Below, piece after piece: positions 11,401-22,500 of a DNA stretch of 64,000 bases. The first letter of the stretch is position 1; each line of letters begins with the position of its first letter. The DNA is from a virus. Where the stretch lies: the IMG/VR virus record IMGVR_UViG_3300017527_000160, positions 35,916 through 99,915 of that record; one strand, 5' to 3'. The translations under genes and the position numbers were made by a program. The notes under the pieces were generated by a model that saw only the letters and a list, made by a program, of their open reading frames with translations, searched no databases and was not told the DNA's origin.

Positions 11401-13589
11401 AGATGCCTGTAAACTTCTACTATGCTGATACAACAGATGGTCATAAGCAAGGTGAGGTTCTTAGAACATCTGCTGATTATGCTAAAGCTATTGGTATTGT
11501 AACCAAAGCTATGAAAGCTCAAGGTATTGATGTTGAGGATATCATCATAATGGAGCAGGATGCTAACGCATATACCTCACAGTCTCGTAGAAAATCAGCG
11601 GGTGATGCGAGAACGTATGTAGATCTAGCTCAAGAATTTGGTTTCGATCCAGAAAAGGATTCATCAGAAGTACCTCTAGTAGATGTACTGGAAGCAATTA
11701 TTGCAAATGAACATGGGTACAATACTGAACATGAGATAGCATTAGCTCAACAGTTACTTAAGAAAGCGGATTCAAAAGAGACTGTAACATTCTCTAGGAA
11801 GGAGAAGACTCCAGGTGCATACACTTCTGCTGGTGCTGTAGTTGATCCACGATACAGTTCAGATGAATATCATCAAGGAAGAACCGGTCATCCTATCGAA
11901 CATGTTATTCTCCATACTGAGATTAAACGTAGAGTCTTCGAGGCTACAAAAGGTGATGCTGATTTTAAGAAGAACATGACACGACTTTGGACTGAAGCTC
12001 GTACAGCATACGCTGAGTTATCACCAGAAGCACAAGCTGCTATGGACGGTGTTACACTTGACCTATTCCAAAACCTAGATTCATTCATGGCAGCAGCTAT
12101 GAGTAATCCTACGTTCCAAGAGTTCTTAGCTACAGTTCATACGAAAGTTGAGACTACAAAAAGCGTTTGGCAAAAATTCGTTGACGCTATAATGGCTCAC
12201 TTGAAAGGAGCTACATTAGGACACAACGGTACAGTATTGAATGCTGCTTTAGATTTAATAACAGCTAAGATCGAGGGTATTGGTGTTGCTCCAACTAAGA
12301 CAGCAACAGAGGCAGAGACAACCACTGCTCCAACTAAAACTACAGCAGAGACTAAAGGTATCGTAGCTAATACAATGCCTCCTAGTCAGATGAAGAAGGA
12401 TCATCCGGATCTATGGCAAACACTTGTTGATTTATACAAGGAACAGAATATCGATCTTATAAGTCAACCTGGTTCAATAGGTGACGAGGCTTTACTTCCT
12501 GGTTTTGAATCTATGTCTGATGAAGAGATTGGTAAGTCTCCACAGTTTGCTGCATACATTAAAGGACCGTGGCCAAAAGCATCTGCTGCTATTTATTCAT
12601 ATAATAAATCATTGGTTAAGCCTACAGTTGAAGTTCCGTTAGGAAGTACTGAGGATGTGAGTAATGAGGAGATAGATGAGTTTAAGAAATCTAAATTTGT
12701 ATCCCGTGCTCGAATAGTGAAGATGGCTGAGAAGCAGGAGAAAGGTACGCCTCACACTCTTCGTGAGAAGATGTTACTTAAAAATGATATCGTTCGTGCT
12801 GGGGTTGAACACTACCTGGACACTAAAGCTAAAAAACCACCAACAATTGTTACCGGTGAAATGAAAGAGCAGTTACGTGAGTTAGGGTTCTCTGAGAATC
12901 AAATCAAAACGTTACATGCTAGACCTGAAGAAGCTTGGAGATTAATCAATGAGGGTATCACTAACGATGAACTTAACGCAACAGCTCAATCAGCTGCAGC
13001 GACACCGTCTACTTTGAATAAATCAGGCGAATTGTTTCATGCAGAAATGGGAGCTATCCTTGAAGGCATATACGATTATCAAACTCTTGAGCAGGCTGAA
13101 CAAGAATTGGTTCACATCACAGAGACTCGTAGCGATGAGATGACTAATGCTGGTTTAACAGAAGAAGATTTTGAGGGTTGGATTGGAAAAGCCTTGCAAA
13201 GAATAGCATTTAATTTTACCTTTGAGGATATCCAAGTAGGAGAAGTTCTTATAATGGGTGGCGCATATAAAGTCCAATATAGAGTGGAACAAAAAAGCGG
13301 TAGTGAACTTTATGTAGAACCTGTTGCCGGTGGTAAAGGTACCTGGATAAAAAAGAACGAGATCCATGATAAAATTGAATACAGATATAACATAGCTATG
13401 AATGATCCGAGAGTAAAGTTTGATGAATCAGAACCTGTTACAGAAGAGGAGAAAGTATTCGCTGAAGAAACTATGGAAGCTACTGTAGAAATCAATAGTG
13501 CGGAAGCTATTAAAGAGGATTTAGAACAAGCAGGCACCATGACTGCAGCTGAAAGAATGGCAAAACTCAAGAACAATAAAAAGTGTTAA
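8460..13589 (+). CDS. giant virion protein upstream of RNA polymerase, with glycine-rich hydrophobic segments and a degenerate zincin-like module, 1709 aa
   Basis: Two Gly/Ala-rich hydrophobic stretches (about residues 190-245 and 515-545) could insert into a membrane, as in internal ejection proteins of other phages. Residues 580-1000 are helical and charged. Around 1150-1240 lies a segment like the zincin-type modules of phage polyvalent proteins: HTEIK at about 1152 where an HExxH would be expected, then NLDSFMAAAMSNPTFQ. The second zinc-binding His is absent, so a protease role is doubtful. A Thr-rich linker (about 1275-1300) and an acidic C-terminus follow. In crAss-like phages this position holds RNA-polymerase-associated giant proteins, so injection with the polymerase is inferred. 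Confidence 0.6.
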   Translation: MAEENSSTPVSDLDNVDSSSFLPKGLPPLEMDPELSSYLVEQGVIEAPTEPSVKPGSGQSMRDSLFDFQTADLGIATDPFKMGKEVHADFRNPHNQNQFYERYASHSEFENLGFNPFRDNEALYNENSNMFEELGRSFGQWTGLVGLGFKDAAGFGDLTDRDNAAEMERAMAVGSSSKGGFTGFTNNLFLNSGYTVGIMGELALEEVGMLGVEAALGIGTVATGGAAAPALAANTGLMASRAARAFGKIKTALGASYSLSKQLGNLKDINKARSMWSKGLGKAGKIINPFENTVDLYRNKSKLDHLNKWQKTYKGFAEMYKDVRNFRLAWGEGALEGGMIQNQMERELLADFRAENGRGPNEEEGQEIIDTARRAGVTTSVINMPVIMLSNKLVFDGLLGRGRFKNLYADVIETGHAGKIIFKPGVKGAKAYNKMATGLQGRWDYIKSPRMWAAGAAKYGKANIAEGLQEVFQETITGASEDYYGAMYRGDANRGGYMSSIVGNLVKQVGPQGLETFMSGFLMGGMVGPVSTGVGNITQAIGGNSAGFADSRAGKIGTAIGNQFTKMSKGQEAYQKKVDEQTDQATKRNTKLEKDIETLNEFYEDPTKYFSPELENLVSQKAYKEAMDEAEKRGDKRMFHDMADSAETKHVMTALKYGRLDGHITRMEEMKQFSAEEFKTLNTELSQEDFNFKIDASIDRAKKIQSTWDYASKKFPNPFTPYKYRPGTDKFKEEAMKQVVWNNAIEEMVFQQESFNRALERQQSIYQNIHETAGLKKMSTSDINVLFDEQSVLSEIGLLKMELEGNENTVGLKQSEALTPDMKQMIAKKDAKLKALEAYDKALKEFKSSKTEEVDEPTVNALHKAYKEYMSVMAEQSGEHLNVDKLDASFEALADSHLLTARAGDLNRAVNILSDPKNFLSMVDRKNARIKVLYDNREVEIRKSLEEFRKLAEKNEMLNRLYDEGMFFDPKDLALLESEGKMPVNFYYADTTDGHKQGEVLRTSADYAKAIGIVTKAMKAQGIDVEDIIIMEQDANAYTSQSRRKSAGDARTYVDLAQEFGFDPEKDSSEVPLVDVLEAIIANEHGYNTEHEIALAQQLLKKADSKETVTFSRKEKTPGAYTSAGAVVDPRYSSDEYHQGRTGHPIEHVILHTEIKRRVFEATKGDADFKKNMTRLWTEARTAYAELSPEAQAAMDGVTLDLFQNLDSFMAAAMSNPTFQEFLATVHTKVETTKSVWQKFVDAIMAHLKGATLGHNGTVLNAALDLITAKIEGIGVAPTKTATEAETTTAPTKTTAETKGIVANTMPPSQMKKDHPDLWQTLVDLYKEQNIDLISQPGSIGDEALLPGFESMSDEEIGKSPQFAAYIKGPWPKASAAIYSYNKSLVKPTVEVPLGSTEDVSNEEIDEFKKSKFVSRARIVKMAEKQEKGTPHTLREKMLLKNDIVRAGVEHYLDTKAKKPPTIVTGEMKEQLRELGFSENQIKTLHARPEEAWRLINEGITNDELNATAQSAAATPSTLNKSGELFHAEMGAILEGIYDYQTLEQAEQELVHITETRSDEMTNAGLTEEDFEGWIGKALQRIAFNFTFEDIQVGEVLIMGGAYKVQYRVEQKSGSELYVEPVAGGKGTWIKKNEIHDKIEYRYNIAMNDPRVKFDESEPVTEEEKVFAEETMEATVEINSAEAIKEDLEQAGTMTAAERMAKLKNNKKC

Positions 13590-13593
13590 TACT

Positions 13594-16500
13594 ATGAAGT
13601 GTACAATTGTAGGAGCTAACCAACGCGATGTGCGTGTGGTTGTCGCAGGTGATATTTTCGATTTGATGAAAGCAGGTAAGCCTGTAGATGTGAAAGCATT
13701 GTCATTGAATATGTACAACGCAATGTACGACGCAGAACAAAAGAACAACACGGAAGCCTTAGCATATGCAAGGCTTGTTCCTTTTATGGTGCAACAGTTA
13801 ATGGGTGTTGATGCAACTATCTTAAAGCATGTTGTGGAATCAAAGGTGGATCTTGGTGAACTTGCCAATACACAGATTGCTGCTCAAGATGCTGAGACAG
13901 GTTTAAAGTATGTTGAAGAATGGTTAGGTGTTCGTGAGAATGGATTGAAAGAATCATTAGCTGCTGCTCAACCAAAGAAAGCAAAAAAAAAACCTGGTAG
14001 ACAAGCAAAGCTTTTTGCTGATGAGGTTGTTAAGCTTGGTGATACTGTACAAATACTTAGTGGTAAAGGTAAAGGTGAGGTAGTTACTGTTACTGAAGAC
14101 CATGGTGATAAGGTAAGATTATCCAATGGTGTACTTAGAAAAAAGACTAGAGTTAAATTGAAGGCACAAACTTCTGTGCCTGTTGCTGCTCCTGTTAAAT
14201 TAACAATTCGACAAAAAGTTATAAGAAGTTTAGAGCTTGACTTGAAGCAATCAGATGAGAGCAAGTTCCCAATGTCTGCTGCTGCAAGACGTAAAGTACA
14301 AGCTCAGTTGGATCAGTTGAAAGCTGAAGAAGCTGGTAAAGCGCCTGTCAAAAAGAAAGACGGTTGGTCAAGAGAAGATATCATGGAGGATGCTCATAAT
14401 CAACATCAAGCTGGTGTTGATGATTGGTATGCTAATAAGAAAAAACAAATAGCTGAGGAAGAGGCTGTTCTATCAACTGGAAGCGAAAACTTAGAAACTG
14501 GCGCACCGGAAGGTGATCCTGGTGTAGGACCGACACCTATTTCTGTTGAAGAAGTTATGGCACTGCCTGTAGAGGAGTTCACTAGATGGTTCATCACTCA
14601 CGGATTAATAAGTGGGAACGAGACTGGTTTAAATCAACGCCCTTATATAGGTGGAAGATCGCCTGCTGATTTACGAGCTGTTGTTAATAGAATTAAATTG
14701 GGTAAGACTCATAAGAAGGATGGGACTATATTGAAAAGCGTAGCTGACTTCTATGCGGACATGGCTGAGATCCAAAAGAATAATGATGAGTTCCCGATGA
14801 TTAAAGGTACTGGTGGTAAGAATGATGGACGAACAGGTTCACCACCACTTAGTGCAATTATACAAAGTGGATTGGATATGGCCAAAGGTGGTCCAGTTGA
14901 TGAAGTAGATGAGGATTCAAAAGAAGAGGTAACACCTAAACCACGTAATAAGAATTATTTACAAGGAGCACTTAAGAGTGTTATCGATGGTGTTGTGAAA
15001 GCTTTCAACGCTCATGCCCCATCATGGATGACTACATCTGGAAATGAGACTGGTTATAATGTGGGTGAAGTTAGTGCAAGGATACCTACCGCAGCAAGTA
15101 AAGCAGCTTATGCTGCACAACGTACGATCTTAAGATTGATGGAAGATGGAAACATCCAAGACAGTAAAGATCTCAAAGTTAACGGTAGGACAGGTGTATT
15201 CTTGACTGCTAAGTTTGCTGACGGTCGTATCAGAATGACTCTTACAGATAAGAACGGTGATGCTATTTTATTTGACGGTAACGATCAGCCTGCACTGGAT
15301 GGTAATCCTAGAGAATATGGTATGCGTGCCGTAGACAAATTCTTCGATAAGGAAGGTAATGTGAAGACAACAGGGAAACGTTTCAATGAGATGGTTGATG
15401 CTTTGATTAACGCTAAGCCTCACCTTACTAGAACAAGAGCTGTGAATATTCTTAAAGCAGAGGTTGAACATATCCAAGCTGTTAGAGAATACATCAATAA
15501 GGATCAAGAGAATAACTCTCTTGAATTTTCAATAAGCGGTGGTTCTCTTGGTTATATCCAAGTAGGATTTTCACCTAAAGAACTTACATCAGTTAGTAAA
15601 CTGAGCGATAAGGTTACAATGAAGCTGTCCACTAAAGCCGACAACATCGGTGAGGAAGGGCATGTGTATGCCACTTCGGATGAGATGGAAGGTGACTGGA
15701 TTCCTATCGAACGACCAGGTCTTAGAGATACACCTTTTGCTGATGTTGTTGAATCATTATTGTTTGATGAGAACTTAACAGATAAGGATGGTAAGCTCTT
15801 GAATGCTGTAGATAGAGCAAAGCACATAGATAAATATGTCGGTACGAACAAGGAGAGTGAGATACTATTTGATTATGATATCGGTACTAAGAAAGTTAAA
15901 CGACTTGTTATAGGTAATACTGTGATCATCGATGTTGAGAAAGGTATCAGAGATTTAGAGGTGGGTAAGATTGCTTATAAGCAGTTGTTAGCAAAGAATA
16001 ACAAGGGTACTAGTTTCCCAACACTTAAGATGCATGTGAATGCAGATGCTTTAGCTAGAAGAGATTTCATGTCTGTAAGTATAGCGGACGGTGTTGTAAC
16101 TACAGAAGGGAAAAATACCAGAGTGCATATGGCTGAGCAAGGGTTCATGATCCAGACCCCTGATGTTGCATCTGACGGTATGATCAGAAAGGTTAATGCA
16201 TACTTCACTTTTAAGTTAAGTGAGAAAGGTGACCAAGCGTTAAATGGTAAAGCTGTTGCTGAAGAAGAAGCAAAGATTGCTGAACAGAATACTGAAGAGA
16301 TTGAAGAGAACGAGGATGATGCTTGGCAGAAAGCAATGGATGCTAAGATGAAAGCGCTTCAAGATAAAAACAAACCATTGGATGAAGATGAAGATGATCG
16401 TTTATTCAGAAGCTTGGATGTAAAGAATCAGAATCGAGCAGCTACTGCTGAACAGATAAAAGAAGCTAGAGACTGGTACGAGAAACACCCTCTTAGTAAA

Positions 16501-19500
16501 CACATTCCGTTCAAGACAATGTTTGAACAAATGAATAAGGATGGTGTTGCTCAATGGACTGTTGAAGGAATCACTTTATTTAAAGGTGCTGACTACAGTG
16601 ACTTATATCATGAGGCATGGCACGGGTTCACTCAGACTATGTTGACTAAACAACAAAAGACTGATTTGTATAAAGAACTTGGCAGGAAAGTAGGGTCGTT
16701 TAAAGACTACAACGGACGAATGGTTTCTTTTGCTGCAGCTAATGAGAAACAACTTGAAGAGCATTTAGCTGAAGAGTTTAGAAGCTTTATGCTTAAAGGT
16801 AAGAAGGCTACCACAGCTGGACCTAAACAATTGTCTTTCTTTAAGAAGATCTTAGCTATACTGAAAGCTCTTTTCAATAACTCGCACATCGATCAGGTTA
16901 TCATGGACGCTAAGTTCGATAGCAAGGTTAGTGAATTGTTTGAGAAGATGAGAGTTGGTAACCTTGCGGGGTATACATTTTCTCAAGCTAATGCTAACTT
17001 TGGTAAACTGAATCAAGGGATAACAGCTATACCTGGTAATGAAATAAAAGAAGGTGTGGAAAGCTTGAACTACCAAACATCAGCTGAACTTAATAACATG
17101 ATGGATGCATACTTAGCAGAGTATGTAACAGTCATGAATCAAGGGTTGGATTCTGCGGGACAGGCTCGTGTAAAGAAATTGAATACTGAGTTACAAGATA
17201 CTGAGAATTTAAATCAAGCTGAACAAAAAGCTAAGCGAGATGAACTTGATGCATTGCTTAACAACGATGCTGCTAGTTATAAGTATTCATCATTGATTGT
17301 AAGTGACCCAGACGTACTTACTACAGGTTACTTCTATGCACAAGGAAAGTTTCAAAGACTTAAAGCTTCTTTATCTGCGAAAGTGAAGAAAGAAACAGAC
17401 CCTGTTCAGAAAGCTAGTGATCTTAAAGATCTTAAGATGATTGAATTTGCTTTAGATCAGTTTGGTAACATAGATGATATCTATAGTAATCAGAGTGCTG
17501 ATGGTACTGTAGCATATGGTTTGATAGGATACCACATGCAAAGGTCTAAGTTATTTCAAGACAGCAGACCTACACAAGAGGAAATTGCTGATGAACAGAA
17601 AGGACCTGTTGCAAAGAGAGCATTCGATAGAGCGGGTAATGAATCTTCTTTAAAGGAGATGGCTTCCGCTGAAATCTTATACCTATTGAAAACACTTCCT
17701 CAAGTTGAGAAGAATGATGAAGGTGAATGGGTACCAGTTACAAATAGATTTGATGTTAATGAATTGGCACCGTTTCAAACTACATGGAACAGAATGGTCA
17801 GAGCTACTGAGAACATCCAGGACTTCGATCAGATGTATGATAAGTTGCAAGAAGAGGCAGTTAAGTTTCCCGTCCTAGAGGAATTATTGAAACGTATGGG
17901 AGATCCTCATTCGAGTAAAGTTAACACCGAGCATACCTTATGGACACAGTTGTTTAAAACATTCTCGAAGAGTAGAGTTCCTCTTATTCAGATGACTGTA
18001 GAACAACAGGGTAGAGGAGTTAATGTTAAATGGGAAGCTAGAGTAGGTGAGGCATTCAATGCTGACTACGCTATCGGAAGACAATGGCAATCGATGTTCA
18101 CTGGTGCAGAACCAAGTGAGTTTATCAAGAATACTATAGAAGGGAACTACATGGACCTTGCTGCCATCATTAAGAAGTTTCCTCATCATAGTGCAGCATC
18201 TGCTAATCCTTTTGAATTTTTCCATGCGATAGGGATGCCATTATCGGATAATCCTGAAATAAGAAATGAACTGAAAGCTAATCTTGGTACGTATGGTCCT
18301 GGGCATTTCCATGATGAGATCATGAAATTGAAAGGTGCAGGAACGCGTGTAGAAAGATTGGATCAAATAACAGAAGAAGTTAATGGTCGTTACAAAGATC
18401 TAATGAAACTAGAGGCTCGTTATTCAGATGTATTCTCTAGCTTCATGGTGACTAATGCTGAAGGTAATACTCAATTTGAGCATACCTTGAACAACAGTAT
18501 GACTATGATGGTGAATGCTGTTAATAATTCCATTGACTATAATGACATGGTTTCTAAACCGCACTTGGCTCATCTTGATATAAATAAGAATCCGTTTGCA
18601 AAGTCATCTCTTTGGTTAAAAGCGATGTTCAATCTTGATGGAAGCCCTGACATAAATAGTATAGGTAAAGACGGTAAGTCTAACCATAACCCTAATTACG
18701 GTGAGAGGAGAGTGACTAAGTCTGGAGATTTTGTGACTTTGCGTTTGACTAATCTTAGTGGTGTGCTTGCTAAGACTATGGGTGATGAAACTGGAACAGG
18801 TGTATCTTCTGCAGGAGCAGATGAGTACAGTAAGTTAATCATGGATCTTCAGTTATCATATAGCGGTATGCCTGAGCTTATGCGTCATGCTGATAAAGGA
18901 ACTTCTTTTACAATTACCATAGATGGTCCATTAGATATAGATTCTCAACCTACCGATAACTATGTTCCTATCGGGGACTTTGCTGCAGGTGGAAGATTCA
19001 GAGAGAAGACAGTTGATAGATTATCTCCACACATTGTTGCTGAGATGAGTCGTATGCGTATACTAAGAGGCATGACTAACATGGACGGTACTCCTAAAAT
19101 GGATGTACCTTTCGATGTTGACTATATCATGAATGGTCAACAGTTTGTTGCTTTTGAAGATGTCTTGAGTGATGGTACTAAAGCTGCTTTGAAAAAGATT
19201 GCTTTCAGTGAAGAGAACATAGAGGACGCTGTTGAAGCAATGCGTGAAACCATCAATGCTGATTTGACGAAATACTTTGACAAGCAGTATGAAGAAGTAA
19301 ACAAGAAATTCGATGATGCATTCTTCCTTGCTGATAACATCCAGGAGGATATGTCACGTAAAGGAATTACAGGTAACAAAAGAGAAGCGGCTATCCGTTC
19401 TTATGTTCACAACAGTTGGATCCATAACATTGAATCCATTGCTGTAATCTACGGAGATCTTGCTCAGTATAACCATGCTAAAGAAGGTTTCCACAAAAGG

Positions 19501-22500
19501 AATGCCGGTGGTGGTTCTACTGGTGACATCTATCGTTATGATAAAACGATGGCTAAGAACATCAATGATAATTATTACAAGTCTAGCTACGCTGCTAAGC
19601 ATGCTAATAGATTAGGTATCACTGAACGACGTTACTTTGGTGGAACTATGTCTACAGCTATTATCGAAGATCAGGAGATTCGTTCTGTATATATGGACGA
19701 GTATGAAGAGGCGTTCGGTGAAGATGCTTACAAGCTTGGTAACTATGCTAAACAGAATGAAGGTGATGCCCAAGGTTTGATTACTTTTGATTCATACCGT
19801 GAATTGAAAGTTGCAGAGGGTACCTGGAGTAATGAACAGGATGCTTTGTTTAAGAAGATTGTTAACGGAGAGAAAGTTTCTAGTAGAGATGTTGCACAGT
19901 TCTTCCCGGTAATCAAAGCTCAATATTGGGGACCACTTGCAAACGATACAGCACTCCCTGTTATGGCTTTCCATAAGTATTCTTTATTCCCGATGACTCC
20001 TAGTGTGATCAAAGGAAAGAAGATGGAAAAGCTTCACGATAAGATGGTGAAGGAAGGGATTGGATATGTAACATTTGAATCAGGTTCTAAGGTCGGTACT
20101 ATTAGTAAGACTGCTAAGGTAAAGAAGAATGAGAAGACAGGTGAAATAGAGAAGGTTTCAAGAGGATACGATAAAGTATATACTGAAGGTGAAGCACTTG
20201 ACCCTAACATCATGGATCCTAAGATGGAAGATGCTGATGGGAATTATGTTGAACACTTTACTAAGAATGATATTCACTTACACTATTTGAAGAATCAGTT
20301 AGAGATTCACGATGAAAGGAAAGGTAACGTTATCTTCTCTACTCAGTTAAGAAAACTTATTGAGGATGGCTTGATGGCTAATGGTGTACCAAGTGATTTC
20401 ATGATGAAGGAAAGTTTAGGTGGATCTAAAGTTGTAGCTGAACGTAAAGCAGAATGGGCTAAGATAGAAGCTAAGTGGGATACTATGTCTCCAGAAGCTC
20501 AACAGAAAACATCTAAGAAGTATGGTCTACTGAAGGACTACGAAAAGAATATTAACAGGCTGACTCAATACGCTAAGGAGAAGCTCCTGGAAGAAATCAA
20601 TTGGCAAGAAATTGTTGATCCGAAGACTGGTGAGAAAAGCCTGAAGGGTGATATGAAGAATCTGTTAGAGCTAGTTCGTTCAGAATTAGTTAGACAAGAT
20701 CTTGGACAACACTCTATTGATTTTATCCAGACGAATACTGACGGGACTATCAAACATGATTTATCATTATCACTGAATGTAGAACAGATTGAGAAGTTAC
20801 TTAACGCCATGATGGTGAAGAAACTTATCAAGCAGAAAGTTAATGGTGAAGGTTTGATCCAGGTAGCTGCTACATTGATGGAAGACATGGCTGCTGAACA
20901 GGGTCGTGACTTTAGGAATCCTACAGAAGAGGACTTAGCGAAGTGGGGGTCGAAAGATCTTCCGCACTATAGACCTAACCAAGGACCGAACGGAGAGACG
21001 ACGGCAGCGAAAGTTAAAGTTGCACTTGCCGGTGACTTTAGGCATCTACTTAAGATGACTTCTGTTCAAGAGCTTGCTAAAGAACAACGTATAATAGATA
21101 TTGCAAAAGCTAAGGGAGGAAGTTGGACAGCGGCACATGTTGCTCTAAATGAACTTATCAAAGATGAGGAGTGGCTGAATGAAGGACGTAACCGTGAGAT
21201 GGTTTCTATGATCGGTGTGAGAATACCAGTACAGGGACTTAACTCTATGGAGTTTATGGAAGTGTACGAATTCCTACCCGAAGAAGCGGGCTCGGTGATT
21301 GTGCCTCCTACCGAAATTGTAACCAAGTCTGGAGCCGATTTCGATGTTGATAAGATGACTGTGATGATGCCTAACATTCTTAGTTTGAATGGGAGTGTTG
21401 AATTAGCTACATCCGATTTGGCTACTAAACCTAAAGAGACTTTAAAGGAAGAACGAGATGCTCTAGTACAGAAGATTAGTGATATCAGAGAAGAGCATAA
21501 AGAAGCCCGTAAAGATAAAGAAACTAGATTCACTGCTGAAGAGCGTGAGATCTTAGATGATACCAAGTCAAGGATTCGTGATGAACAGAGAAAAATCAAG
21601 AGTCTGAAGAAACAATGGCTCGATACATCACGTCAATATAAATCACCAAGAGTAATCAAACGAATGAAAGCTCTTGAAGAAAGTATTGATGCTGCTCAGT
21701 TTAAGAAAATGTCTTTAGAAGAAACAGAAGACATGTACTATAACACTTTACCTGGTGATAGATTGAAACATATACTTTCTGAACCACAAGCAGAACTTGC
21801 TATAATACGTAGACAACTTGCTTCACTTACAGATAAGCCTATCCAAAATGACATCATGAATAGTATACGTGCTGTTCTTGAGTTACCGGATAACTTTAAA
21901 CCATTGGTTATGCCTAACAGTACTGAGTTACTTACAGGTCAAGATAACGATGGTTTAGCTCAAGAGATGGAACCACACGTTGTTGATACTAATAAGTTTG
22001 ATAATGTTCACTCTACGAAAAGATATCAAGGACCGAAAGGTGATAGGATCTCAGCAACCAGAGTTTTAGAAGTTGGTTACAACCTTGAGAAGCATATGAA
22101 GAATGCAATCGGTAAACAAACACTTGCTTTGGGAGCGGTTGATAACACGTATAACACTCTCTTCAATAGGATTGGTGCTTATATGAATCCTCGGGTTCAT
22201 TCTGAAGCTCAGTATGATGCGGCAAGAAGGCAAGAAAAGAAAGATAAAAAGAAGCTAACTCAAAAGCAGAAAGATGTCTTGAAGGAATATAGTGAGCAAA
22301 GAATCATGCTTAACCATAATACAATGGATATAGAAGGTAGTGATGCTATCTCATTATCACACATCAATGATGCTGCTGGTACACCTATATCAGATGTTGT
22401 CAATCAGTTGATTAACGGTTGGGTGGATATTGCTGCTGATGCTTTTGTATTTAACTTACAAGGTAATAAGGAGATCTCACCAGTACTGTTATTTATGGTG

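Noticed and set aside
21066-21599. 177-codon minus-strand frame inside the RNA polymerase gene
   Set aside because: Ser/Leu-rich antisense frame overlapping the DFDVD motif region; no start context or family.
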